Shown here: piece by piece, positions 18,636 to 28,700 of the stretch
Position numbering within the stretch: position 1 is the first letter of the stretch
Layout of the letters: the number at the start of each line of letters is the position of its first letter
NCBI GenBank assembly: GCA_014238945.1
Contig: JABAAB010000064.1
Location: 1 to 64,000 of the forward strand
Direction of reading: 5' to 3'
Source: Lysobacterales bacterium
Lineage (GTDB): Bacteria; Pseudomonadota; Gammaproteobacteria; Xanthomonadales; SZUA-36
DNA: 64,000 bases
Notes under the pieces: generated by a model
What the model was told of the DNA's origin: nothing
Database searches by the model: none
Seen by the model: the letters and a program-made list of their open reading frames with translations, nothing else
Program-made: the position numbers and the translations under genes

Positions 18636-19124
18636 TTATTCAAGTGATGGCAATAATTTGAGGGTTTCGTCATTCAATCCGGATGATGTCCAGATATCGG
18701 ACATGCTTTTTCGTTCAGTGGGGTGTACCAGGTCGGGCTCCAGGTCGACCAGTGGCTTGAGTACGTGTGCAAATTTCAGGATTTCGGCACGGGGGATTTG
18801 CAGCAGCGGAGACAACAGGACCAGGTCATCGTACAGCAGGATGTCAATGTCCAATGTCCGGTCCGAGAATTTGGGTACATCACGCTGACGGCCGTAACGG
18901 TCTTCAAGATTGCGCAGAAAGGTACGCAATTCCAGCGGGGTCAAATCGGTATCAACCCTGGCCACCAGGTTGATAAAGTCGTCACCTTCAAAGCCCACAG
19001 CCGTGCTGGTATAGGCGGGTGACAGCTGCACAGTCTGAAATTGTTTACGCAACTCGGCAATTCCTGAGCGAATATGGTTGTTCGCATTGACGTTGGAACC
19101 CAATCCCAGCCAAACGGTGTTCAC
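18636..19124 (-). CDS. folK: 2-amino-4-hydroxy-6-hydroxymethyldihydropteridine pyrophosphokinase
   Basis: 162 residues, the normal HPPK length. It transfers pyrophosphate from ATP to hydroxymethyl-dihydropterin in folate synthesis. Motifs: GLGSNVNANNHI at the N-terminus and FSDRTLDIDILLYDD around 85-100 (catalytic Arg and Mg-binding Asp-x-Asp), then IPRAEILKFAHVLKPL. The start ATG overlaps the folB stop by four bases (ATGA), so it is translationally coupled as third gene of tsaD-folB-folK. Confidence 0.95.
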   Translation of the reverse strand: MNTVWLGLGSNVNANNHIRSGIAELRKQFQTVQLSPAYTSTAVGFEGDDFINLVARVDTDLTPLELRTFLRNLEDRYGRQRDVPKFSDRTLDIDILLYDDLVLLSPLLQIPRAEILKFAHVLKPLVDLEPDLVHPTERKSMSDIWTSSGLNDETLKLLPSLE

Positions 19125-19498
19125 AGGCTTGTTCCACGTTCAATAATGACACCCACGGCGCTGGAGCCACGAACGGCACCCGGTTTACTCAGTTTGAGTC
19201 GCAACCAATCCACGGGGAACTCGTCGAGTACGATACGTGCGCAGTGCTCGGCCAGGGCTTCAACCAGTTGGAATTCACTCTCCTCTACGAACTGAATCAG
19301 TCGCTTTGAGACCGATTTATAGTCCAGGGTGTCAACAATTTCATCACTTGCCGCAGCATCACGAATATCGAAAGCCATTTGCAGATCCAGGCTAACGGTC
19401 TGGGTAATCTCCCGTTCCCAGTCAAACACACCGATCACGGTCTGAATACGTAAATCTTCAATAAATACAAGATCCTGGTTTGTGGGTGCCCTGTTCAT
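19121..19498 (-). CDS. folB: Dihydroneopterin aldolase
   Basis: 125 residues. It makes the hydroxymethyl-dihydropterin used by FolK. The start region [20 protein letters not shown] carries the conserved Glu and the IGVFDWER signature. [19 protein letters not shown] supplies the DYxxV motif, and [14 protein letters not shown] and [20 protein letters not shown] are standard. Start and stop overlap tsaD and folK respectively, giving a tight operon. Confidence 0.95.
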   Translation of the reverse strand: MNRAPTNQDLVFIEDLRIQTVIGVFDWEREITQTVSLDLQMAFDIRDAAASDEIVDTLDYKSVSKRLIQFVEESEFQLVEALAEHCARIVLDEFPVDWLRLKLSKPGAVRGSSAVGVIIERGTSL

Positions 19499-20523
19499 TG
19501 TGCGATGTTCTCCACTGCAGATAACTGGTCAAGTGGCCAGCGTGCAAACGCTTTGATTTCGGTGCCTGTTGTTTGACCGGCCAGCAATCGCTGGCATCCG
19601 GCAAACGCAATCATTGCGCCATTGTCGGTACAAAATTCCAAACGCGGATAAGAGACATTCCAGCCATATTGTTCGCCGGCATGGAGCAATGCCTGGCGCA
19701 ATGCCAGGTTGGCGCCCACACCACCGGCTACCACCAGTTGCTGTGCACGGGTCTGTTGCATGGCCCGCCGGCACTTGATTTTCAGTGTGTCCACAACCGC
19801 CAGTTGAAAACCGGCGGCAATATCCGCCCGGGTCCCGCTGTCATGGTCACCATTGATCCATAGATTCCTGGTATGTGTTTTCAAACCGCTGAAAGAAAAA
19901 TCCAGACCCGGTCGATTGACCATGGGGCGTGGAAATGCAAAACGCTGCGCATCGCCATGCACAGCCAGTTTGGCCAGCGCCGGGCCACCGGGATACCCCA
20001 GACCCAGTAGCTTGGCCGTTTTGTCAAAGGCCTCACCTGCGGCATCATCCAGTGTTTCACCCAGTATCCGGTAATCACCGATTGAGCGCACCTCCACCAG
20101 CAGGGTATGACCACCGGAAACCAACAGGGCCACAAATGGAAAAGAGGGTGAGGTTGCTTCCAGCATCGGGGCGAGTAAATGACCCTCCATGTGATGGACG
20201 GCGATGGCAGGAACATCAAGACCCAGTGCAATGCTACGTCCGGTCGAAGCCCCGACCAACAGGGCACCGATCAGTCCAGGACCCGCGGTATAGGCCACAG
20301 CATCAATATCAGAACGACCCAATCCTGCCATATCAATGCACTGGTTGATCAGTGGTAGCAGTTTTCGCACATGATCACGTGAGGCAATTTCCGGAACAAC
20401 ACCGCCATAATCGGCATGAATTTCAACCTGGCTGAACAGTGTATGCGCTCGCAGGCCCGCTTCGCTGTCATACACTGCAACACCGGTTTCATCACAGGAT
20501 GTTTCAATACCAAGTACGATCAT
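19495..20523 (-). CDS. tsaD: tRNA N6-adenosine threonylcarbamoyltransferase TsaD
   Basis: 342 residues, full length. Together with TsaB/TsaE it transfers the threonylcarbamoyl group to A37 of ANN-decoding tRNAs. It begins [19 protein letters not shown]. The metal-binding motif is HHMEGH, followed by [18 protein letters not shown] and [33 protein letters not shown] and [11 protein letters not shown] complete the ASKHA fold. It heads the tsaD-folB-folK operon. In many gammaproteobacteria rpsU starts directly on the other side; here rpsU is 16 kb away. Confidence 0.96.
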   Translation of the reverse strand: MIVLGIETSCDETGVAVYDSEAGLRAHTLFSQVEIHADYGGVVPEIASRDHVRKLLPLINQCIDMAGLGRSDIDAVAYTAGPGLIGALLVGASTGRSIALGLDVPAIAVHHMEGHLLAPMLEATSPSFPFVALLVSGGHTLLVEVRSIGDYRILGETLDDAAGEAFDKTAKLLGLGYPGGPALAKLAVHGDAQRFAFPRPMVNRPGLDFSFSGLKTHTRNLWINGDHDSGTRADIAAGFQLAVVDTLKIKCRRAMQQTRAQQLVVAGGVGANLALRQALLHAGEQYGWNVSYPRLEFCTDNGAMIAFAGCQRLLAGQTTGTEIKAFARWPLDQLSAVENIAQ

Positions 20524-20853
20524 TGTTGTTTACTTGCAATATTCCAGTTGCGGGCCTGCGGCCTGGATGGGCGATTGTAAATCATGCTGGCAGAATCTGC
20601 TGCATTCACATCAGAAAAGTACCGTGACCCATGGACAGTCACGAACGAATAGGGAATACCATTATTGATCATTTCCGGACTGGGTGTTGGTCTCTACCCG
20701 CTGATGATATTGCTGCGGTTGCCACTATCTGGTTGATTGACACAGCCCGGATTCTGTACAAAGATTCGGGACGGGGCGCTCTGGCATCAATATGTCCGTT
20801 TACACACCCAGGATTTGTAAGGCCCTATTTCAAGTCACCTTGTACAGGCACCT
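20524..20853. other. Gap between divergent tsaD and sulfatase-fold gene
   Basis: About 330 bases that should hold the tsaD promoter and the leader of the sulfatase-fold gene. The short plus-strand frame from 20631 has no ribosome site and no family character, and overlaps the next gene. No repeat or tRNA is present at this junction. Confidence 0.4.
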
Positions 20854-22995
20854 ATGTTTTCCAAACCGCGGCTAAGTGAAAAGGATGTTTCGGCCACGTT
20901 AATCGTGGCCACCTTCGTACTGCAAATATTCTTTTTTGTACCGGTCCAGGTTTTTGCTCAGAATTTTTGGGAATTTTCTGTAAAATATTCATATGTATTA
21001 GCAATATACATGCTCATATCATTTATACTGATCACGCTGCTTGGTGTGGTCGTTCACAGGTTAAAAAATCCTTTTTTACTGTCCGGACTGACATACCTTA
21101 GCGTGGTCTCATTCCTCGAATCCCGTTTCTTTATCCCGCTTGCCGGGCATACTCCATTTGATGGCAGCCTGATCGATTGGGCTGCACTGCAGTGGATTGC
21201 CCTTGCAGAGTTGGTGGTGATCCTGTTACTCGGTGTTCTGTTTGTGGCAATCCGTGAACGGACCGAGATTCTGTCCAATCTGTCGCTGTTTATTATCCTG
21301 TTTCTTGGGGTTGGATTCGCGTATCAAACCAGGACGAATTTTGGAATCGTGTTACACGATCCATCAACTGATGATGTCCAATTTTCATACCTGGAGCAGT
21401 TTTATAAACTTTCGGACAAACGCAATATCATCCATGTGGTACCGGATCAGACACAGGGCGCCATGCTACACGATATCCTGAGCTCGGATATTCAGCGTTA
21501 TTCAGAAATATTCGATGGGTTCACCCTGTTTACACAGGCCATTGGCCGATACAAGGGCACCTATCCAAATGTGGTCTACTACATGGCCGGCGAATCCCCG
21601 GAGCCGCAATATGACCTGGTATTGAATCAGCCATATACCTGGCAGTATGTCGAAGATACATTGCAGGACAAGTCCATCGTCACCTCACTTGCTGCAAAGA
21701 AGTTCAAGACGTTCGGTTTTCAATTTCATCCGGGTATTTTCTGCAAGGGGGATTTTACTGCCTGCGCCGGCACCCACGACGAGGTTTTTGGAGGTGTCGC
21801 TGTCAAAACCCCGGCAAGAAAGCTGATTTTTTCAGTGGTTGCCGGGCTGGATCTGGGTTTCTTTCAATTAACCCCGGTCATTGTACGTAAACGAATCTAT
21901 GATGACGGACAATGGTTTGCAGGCAAGCTGGTCAAGAGTGGTGCGACCCATTCGGGAATTCTCGATGTCTTTACCCAGAGAATGCAGGTCACTCAAAACC
22001 CGGGTACTTACAATTACTTTCATCATGCAGGCGCCCATGCACCACTGTTGTTTGACCGCAATTGCGACTTTATCGGTCCTCAACCGGTCAATTGGCACAA
22101 CCAGCGCGAGCAGGCGACGTGCACGTTGGTTCAACTAGAGAATATGATCCGCAGACTGAAAAAGATCGGTATTTATGATCAGACAATGATCATGATTCAT
22201 GGTGATCATGGCACGCCCTGGCTGCCGGAGGCCTATCCCGGACAGTCGGGAGAACGGATACCCGAATCATTGATAGGAATGGCCAGTACGCTGGTGCTGG
22301 CAAAACCACCGGGTGTGCGCGGATCGCTGGCTTTTTCCGACCGGGCTGTGACCACGGGTGATGTTCCGGCCACGATTGTGGATGTATTCGGGTACGAATT
22401 TGATTACCCCGGTGTTTCGATGTTCGGTGAAGACGCCAATGTCAACCCGGAGCGCTACTATTACACCTATGATTCGGCCGCCAGGGCCCATCATTTACAG
22501 GCACTGCGGGGGTTGACACGGTATCGTATTCGCGGGGATGTCTTTGACGATCGAAATTGGTTATCACCGGAAATGACGGACATCGCTGGTCATCCTTCCC
22601 AGCTGTATATGGATCACCCGGACATGCTGGCCTATTCACATGGATTCAGCTTTCTGGCACATCAGCCAGGTCCGGTGCGTTGGGTTGAAGGGACCCGGGC
22701 CGGTGTGCTGCTGATGCCCCCTGTAAAAGGCCCGCTGGCGCTGGTGTTTGAGAGTTATGTCCCACCGGGTATCAATGGCCAGTGGATGGAAATAACCGTA
22801 CAGGGAAATCTGCTTGCCCGGTTGGATGCAAAAGCACTCGCGGAGAAACGGCACACGCTACTTCTGGAGGGTGACATATCCCGTTCAGATGTACTGGAGA
22901 TTGAATTCACGATGGGCAAGACCCTGAAACCGGAAAATGACAGAAGACTGCTTTCGGTTCTGTTTCATTACGTTGGACTGGTACCAGCGGGTTAG
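20854..22995 (+). CDS. Sulfatase-fold membrane enzyme (alkaline phosphatase superfamily)
   Basis: 713 residues. Five membrane helices occupy about residues 10-160, followed by a periplasmic alkaline-phosphatase-superfamily domain. Metal/catalytic motifs are Asp198 and Thr200 in HVVPDQTQGAML (Thr in the nucleophile position, as in phospho-transferases such as LtaS/EptA rather than the Cys of true sulfatases) and His449-Gly-Asp451-His452 in MIHGDHGTPW. The build fits an enzyme that moves a phospho-group (phosphoethanolamine or phosphoglycerol) onto a glycan. Two glycosyltransferase genes follow, supporting a role in surface polysaccharide decoration. The ATG at 20854 has AGG 5-7 bases before it. 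Confidence 0.8.
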   Translation: MFSKPRLSEKDVSATLIVATFVLQIFFFVPVQVFAQNFWEFSVKYSYVLAIYMLISFILITLLGVVVHRLKNPFLLSGLTYLSVVSFLESRFFIPLAGHTPFDGSLIDWAALQWIALAELVVILLLGVLFVAIRERTEILSNLSLFIILFLGVGFAYQTRTNFGIVLHDPSTDDVQFSYLEQFYKLSDKRNIIHVVPDQTQGAMLHDILSSDIQRYSEIFDGFTLFTQAIGRYKGTYPNVVYYMAGESPEPQYDLVLNQPYTWQYVEDTLQDKSIVTSLAAKKFKTFGFQFHPGIFCKGDFTACAGTHDEVFGGVAVKTPARKLIFSVVAGLDLGFFQLTPVIVRKRIYDDGQWFAGKLVKSGATHSGILDVFTQRMQVTQNPGTYNYFHHAGAHAPLLFDRNCDFIGPQPVNWHNQREQATCTLVQLENMIRRLKKIGIYDQTMIMIHGDHGTPWLPEAYPGQSGERIPESLIGMASTLVLAKPPGVRGSLAFSDRAVTTGDVPATIVDVFGYEFDYPGVSMFGEDANVNPERYYYTYDSAARAHHLQALRGLTRYRIRGDVFDDRNWLSPEMTDIAGHPSQLYMDHPDMLAYSHGFSFLAHQPGPVRWVEGTRAGVLLMPPVKGPLALVFESYVPPGINGQWMEITVQGNLLARLDAKALAEKRHTLLLEGDISRSDVLEIEFTMGKTLKPENDRRLLSVLFHYVGLVPAG

Positions 22996-23185
22996 CCATT
23001 AATTGAAGACGATGGGTGTCTCGGGAAAGATGGTCAGAAACATGGGCAAAATCTCCAGAAATTACTTGCTTTTGAATTCGGCATCTATACTCTGTTGTCC
23101 ACGTTTTTAGAACTTCGGGCGGATACATACGAAAGTCGCACCCGGGTTTAATGATTTCACACGACAAAAAAACAGACATGACACA

Positions 23186-25705
23186 ATGATTCAGAACCAA
23201 AACAGCACTCACGGGCGGGATGAAATCTCCCAAAGCCCAGGTAGAAAACCTACCTTGCTGTTCGTGGATCATTCTGTTCCACAATATGACCTGTACGCCG
23301 GTTCACGGACCAACTTCATGTACCTCAGCTTGCTTGTTGAGATGGGTCTTGAAGTCAAGTTTCTGCCCGCCGATTTTCACCGGATAGAACCCTATTCCAG
23401 CGAATTGAACCGGATGGGGATTGAAACCCTGGACGGGGATTGGTATCGACAGAACTGGAAAAGCTGGTTGCGCGCGAATGGCCCGGGATTCGACTTTGTT
23501 TTCTTTCACAAGCCCGATCCGGCTGCGGTCTTTTTACCCGAGATCCTGAGTTGTTCCAGTGCCGCAATAATTTATCAGTGTCACGACCTGCATTATCTCA
23601 GGTTGCAACGCAAAGCCCGGATTGAAAATGACCCTGCCATACTGGAACAGGCAAAAGGCTACGAAGAAAAAGAAAATTACATTTTTTCAATCTGTGATGT
23701 CGTATTGACCTTCAGCGAAGTAGAAGAAAAATTAATAAAGGAAAAATTTCCACGCAAAACTGTGTGTACAGTACCGCTCTTTTTTTACGAGAATGCCAGG
23801 GCAAACGGTCAGGAATTCAGTGATCGTTCTGACCTGCTTTATGTTGGCGCAAGCGCCCATACACCCAATCGGGATGCCATTTCCTGGTTTGCCAAAGAAA
23901 TTTTCCCACTCATCCGGCAAACCATCCCCGAAATCGTTTTCAATGTGGTGAGTGCAGATCCCCCCGAAGATATCGCTTCACTTGACTCGGAGAGTATCAG
24001 GATTCTGGGTCGGGTGAGCGATGACGAACTCGAGGAGTTATACGCGAACTCAAGGATCATGGTGGTACCTCTCAGGTTCGGTGCGGGGATCAAGGGCAAG
24101 GTCATTGAAGCGTTCAGACACGGGCTCCCGATTGTTTCGACGGCCATTGGGCTTGAGGGATTAAAGGATATAGATCAACTGATATCACCACATGACACGC
24201 CAGAAGAGTTTTCGTCGGAAGTTATATCTGTGTACAACAATGATGACAAATTAAAAGAACTGAGCAGGTCCGGTTCAAAGTTTGTGGAGAGCAACTATAC
24301 CCGGCAGAAAACCGAAGAATTGATGAGCGATATTTTGACGCTGTCCCGGGGCGAGGCCGCAATCCGTATCTCCAGCGCCAGTCCCAATGACACCCGGCAA
24401 TTTCCAACCCGTCTTATTGCTTTTTACCTACCCCAGTTTCATCCCATTCCCGAAAACGATGAGTGGTGGGGAGAGGGGTTTACCGAATGGCGCAACGTCT
24501 CCGCTGCCAAACCAATCTTTCCAGGGCATCACCAGCCACATGTGCCCGCAGAACTTGGTTATTACGATCTCAGACAGGGAGAAACGCGGATTGCCCAAGC
24601 CGAACTTGCCAGGCAATACGGGATCGAAGGGTTTTGCTACTACCATTACTGGTTCAACGGCCGAAGGTTACTGGAACACCCGTTGAACGAGCTAATGAAT
24701 TCAGGAGAACCCGATTTTCCATTTTGCATCTGCTGGGCAAACGAGAACTGGACGCGTCGTTGGGATGGCAGGGACAAAGAGATCTTGATGCAGCAGAAAT
24801 ACAGTGAGGAAGACGATCGCAATCACATCCGCTCACTGTTCCCGATATTCCAGGACAAGCGATACATCAGGATCAACGGCAAACCCCTGTTTCTTGTTTA
24901 TCGAACCGGGGATTTGCCTGATCCTGCACGTACGGCTGAAATCTGGCGTGACGAGGCGCGCCTGGCGGGGATTGGGGAACTTCACTTGTGCAGAGTAGAG
25001 AGCATGGACAAGTCAGATCCTCGTCTGATGGGGTTTGATGCTGCCGTTGAATTCGCACCCGATTGGTGGAACAAGGGGCCAGAGTTAGGGACAGACTCCA
25101 AACTGCTCGAGCATGCCGGACCGGGGATAGAGAAAATTTGCGAAACCAACTATGTCCACTCCTACGAGGACCTGGCCGATACCATGATGTCCAAGTCCAT
25201 TCCGGACTATCAGCGCTACAGATGCGTGACACCCACCTGGGACAATTGGGCACGCATGACAAAGGGGGCAAATGTATTTCTTGGCTCAACACCGGAGAAA
25301 TACAGGAATTGGCTTTCCAGAACCATCACTGCGACCAACGCCCGGTTGATGGGAGAGGAACGGCTAGTATTCATCAATGCATGGAATGAATGGGCTGAGG
25401 GTTCTCACCTGGAACCTGATCAGAAGTTTGGCCACGGATATCTTGAAGCAACCAGTCAGGCACTTGAAGAAAGCAAACGTTCCTCCGATTCGGGCAGGGC
25501 GGGGGTCCTGGACTCTGTAAGAATGGGTCATTTGATGAACCAGGTGGCCAGTCAGAAAAGCCATCTGAAAAGGGCGAGGCAACGAGTGGCCCAACAGGAC
25601 CTGAAGATTCAGGAAATGTTAAATTCCACCAGTTGGCGGGTAACCGCTCCACTGCGGTGGGTTATGCAGAAAATACTGAATATCAAAGACATGTTTTCAG
25701 GCTAG
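23186..25705 (+). CDS. Glycosyltransferase fused to a WbsX (GH99-like) domain
   Basis: 839 residues with two modules. Residues about 15-395 are a GT4-type glycosyltransferase (PTLLFVDHSVPQYDLYAGSR; later DLLYVGASAHTPNRDAISWF and RFGAGIKGKVIEAFRHGLPI). Residues about 408-755 are a WbsX domain (LIAFYLPQFHPIPENDEWW, GFTEWRNVSAAKPIFPGH, YGIEGFCYYHYWFNGRRLLE, CICWANENWTRRWDGRD, INAWNEWAEGSHLEPD). WbsX domains occur in O-antigen and exopolysaccharide clusters and resemble glycoside hydrolase family 99. The C-terminus is a coiled coil ending STSWRVTAPLRW, a signature of large surface-glycan proteins. No membrane segment is seen. Its 3' end meets the 1238-residue glycosyltransferase gene tail to tail with 30 bases between stops. 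Confidence 0.88.
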   Translation: MIQNQNSTHGRDEISQSPGRKPTLLFVDHSVPQYDLYAGSRTNFMYLSLLVEMGLEVKFLPADFHRIEPYSSELNRMGIETLDGDWYRQNWKSWLRANGPGFDFVFFHKPDPAAVFLPEILSCSSAAIIYQCHDLHYLRLQRKARIENDPAILEQAKGYEEKENYIFSICDVVLTFSEVEEKLIKEKFPRKTVCTVPLFFYENARANGQEFSDRSDLLYVGASAHTPNRDAISWFAKEIFPLIRQTIPEIVFNVVSADPPEDIASLDSESIRILGRVSDDELEELYANSRIMVVPLRFGAGIKGKVIEAFRHGLPIVSTAIGLEGLKDIDQLISPHDTPEEFSSEVISVYNNDDKLKELSRSGSKFVESNYTRQKTEELMSDILTLSRGEAAIRISSASPNDTRQFPTRLIAFYLPQFHPIPENDEWWGEGFTEWRNVSAAKPIFPGHHQPHVPAELGYYDLRQGETRIAQAELARQYGIEGFCYYHYWFNGRRLLEHPLNELMNSGEPDFPFCICWANENWTRRWDGRDKEILMQQKYSEEDDRNHIRSLFPIFQDKRYIRINGKPLFLVYRTGDLPDPARTAEIWRDEARLAGIGELHLCRVESMDKSDPRLMGFDAAVEFAPDWWNKGPELGTDSKLLEHAGPGIEKICETNYVHSYEDLADTMMSKSIPDYQRYRCVTPTWDNWARMTKGANVFLGSTPEKYRNWLSRTITATNARLMGEERLVFINAWNEWAEGSHLEPDQKFGHGYLEATSQALEESKRSSDSGRAGVLDSVRMGHLMNQVASQKSHLKRARQRVAQQDLKIQEMLNSTSWRVTAPLRWVMQKILNIKDMFSG

Positions 25706-25735
25706 AAATATTGCGCCATTCACAAAGTTAATAGG

Positions 25736-28700
25736 TCATTGATCGAGCAGGTGCTGCAGTTCGACAGAATCAAAAACAATTTGCGCATGGGGACAATGGT
25801 TCTTGATCAGAGAAACATAGTCTGTCGTCATCTCTGGTCCACTTAAATAGACATAATTAAACTCATCCCTGCGTTCACGGAAAAAGTCAGCGGGGGAATC
25901 CAACCAGGGGGGGTACAACACTTCTACTCCCACCGATTGTAACTTGCGGATATATGTTTGTTCATAGCTGTGAGCGTCTGCAAACAAGGTCACACCGTAA
26001 CCCATCTTCTTGCAGCTGTGTAAAAGACGACGCACAGATTCACTGCCCTGGTGCTGATCAGTTTCGGGACCCGATGCTTCAATAAACAGTACCTGACCCT
26101 TGTTTCGGTGCCGGGTGGCGATGCGCAGTGCCCTTCTGTCATCGGGGTCAGAAATGGCCTGTGGCTGGGATTCGAGATTTGCCTTCCAGCGAGCCACGAA
26201 TTTTTCCTGGTTGATCAGCTGGAACCTCTTGGTACCACTGGAGGTGTCGGTACCGGATGTAATGCCTTCATGGTGAACAACGACCGAGTGTGGTTGAACC
26301 ATGGCTTTGTGCCCTGAATCCCGCACTCTGAATGCGAGATCGGTATCTTCGTAGTAGGCGGGGGAATATCGCTCATCCAGTCCGCCCAACTCGGTGAAGA
26401 ATGCAGTTCTCAAAGCAATACAGGCTCCGGAACAGTAGTCAACCTCACGGAGGAATTGATATTCCGGTCGCTCGGCATGGTCATCACGTCCGTAATTCCA
26501 GCCCGAACCATCGTTGTAAATGATACCACCTGACTCCTGGAGCTTACCGTCCGGGTAGATCAACCGGGAGCCCACCAGCCCGACCCCGTCTTGCTGGTCA
26601 AATGTGTCGATGAGGGCATCGAGCCATCCATCGGTGACCTCGGTGTCGTTGTTAAGCAGTACCAGGTATTTTCCCCGGGCATGCTTGGCACCGAGGTTGC
26701 AGTTGTGGACAAAACCTAGGTTTTCTTCATTCCTCAGGTGAATTAGCCCCTTGATTTTCCCCAACTGGTTCGCGGTTTCGTCGGTGGACAGGTCATCCAC
26801 AACTATGATCTCAAAAGTAGAGTTGCAGCTAGCCTTTCCAAGGCTGGAAAGACAGGCGGCCGTGTAGTCCCAATTGTTGTAAGCCGGGATAATAATACTG
26901 GCATCCGGATGATCGAACACTGTAAATGGACCCGGTAATTTCGTCTTCCCACCAGGTCCTGGTGCGATGACGGAGTTCGAATCAGCAGCTTCTTTCGCTT
27001 CAGGAATCTGCGGTTCTTCTGGTGTCTCCGGTGTGCTCTTTGTCAGCAGGCTGCGAACACTATTTGAAACATTCCTCGGCCAGTGATTTGGCATGAAGCC
27101 ATTTGCCATCCGCCGTATTACACGAAATGGACGGGTAATCTTCCAGGAATTGCTTTGCAATATCACCGCATGTTGGTCCGAAATAGCCTGGTAATCTGAC
27201 TCAAGCTGACCCAGATGAATCATCTTATCTTCAAGCTCTGTGATGGTGTTTTCCAACACCACCTGAAGCTCATCATGATGTTTTTGTTTCTGCTTTAATT
27301 CATTCTGTTTCTGCTTTAATTCATTCTGTAATATTGCAACCCACTCTTTCCTGACTCGTTGCTCGTGCTTGGCCCAGCGGGTTCTTGAATCCAGCTCGTG
27401 GGACAGTTTCTCCTGTTTTTCTCGCGCGTTGCGTAATTTAGTGTCCGTCACTGTGCGTAGGAAATCCGCCGCACCCCATTGCACCTGTAAATGCTGGGTA
27501 TTGACCGGAACAAATGGAGCCACGGATTTTATTGGGCAAAACCGGTTATAGGACCGGGTCATATTCGCCAGGGAATCGGTGGTGGTTTCAAGAAGATTTT
27601 GTCGGACGGATTCGATTTGACCCGGTTCGTGGTACAGCGTGGCCAGCTGTTTTATCAGTGCATCGGCTTCAGGTTCAACCAGCCATCCGGTCCTGCCATG
27701 TTCAATACGGTCCTGAAAACTCCCAATGCTTGTGGCAACTGTGGGGATACCGAGTTGCCACAATTCCGACAGGGTGTAGCTGAAAGTCTCGGGCACAACG
27801 GACAAAAGTGCTGCGAGATCGGGGCCAATACTGGCCAACAGGTCGCCCAACTGCTCACGGTCATATTCAGGTACCACGTCAACACCCGAAATCCCGAAAA
27901 ACGTTTCACCCGCCTTACCGGACCCCAACAGGTAAATATGTACATATTTTGTCAAAAGAGGTAATGAGCGCAATAGTAGATTTCGGCCTTTGCCCTCCTG
28001 CATCCGGCCAATTATGGCCATACGCAGACGTCCGTCCTGGCGATGCCGCGGAATAATGGTGTCGGTAAATTTCAGCGCCGGAAAACCGTGCGGAATGACC
28101 ATGCTGTCCAGTCCTGAAAACACGGGGTCAAGTCTCGTTTGCAGTTCCAGCACCCAGGAGCCCGGCACGGCAATCTTCACTTCAAATTCTGTTAATGCCT
28201 CTACATAGGATGTGTGTACCTGTTTCCACGCCTGAGCATTCTTATCCGGAAAGTTCTGGCTTTTTTGATGGTCCCTGAGCGCACGTTCCAGGTCCAGACC
28301 CGGTTTGTCCGACAGATAAGGTTCCGGATTCACACCCAGTAAAGGCCAAATAGGGAAATGGTCATGTAAAATATTGACAGTGGGCAAACCGGTGCGCAGG
28401 GCATCGAGACTATGACCAATAAGGGAAGATATGAAGACCCGGCCAATGTCGAATCGATTGCAGATATCAGACAGTATCTGCTGATAAGACGCATCGCTGA
28501 TGACGACAGATTCAATCGGTGGTTGCAGCCACCAACTCGCGATGGGGTGTCTTAACTGGTTGCCAATATACAAGCACAGCCTCTGTCCATAAATCCTGTT
28601 GGATCGTGCTGCCTCCGAACGTAGCTGATAATGCGGGTGGCCGTTGTCGGTTGCTATGAAGGACTCTATCCACTGGGCGATCCCACCCCCCCAACTGTGG

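Noticed and set aside
20631-20879. 82-codon frame before the sulfatase-fold gene
   Set aside because: It overlaps the start of the next gene, lacks a ribosome site and shows no recognisable domain.
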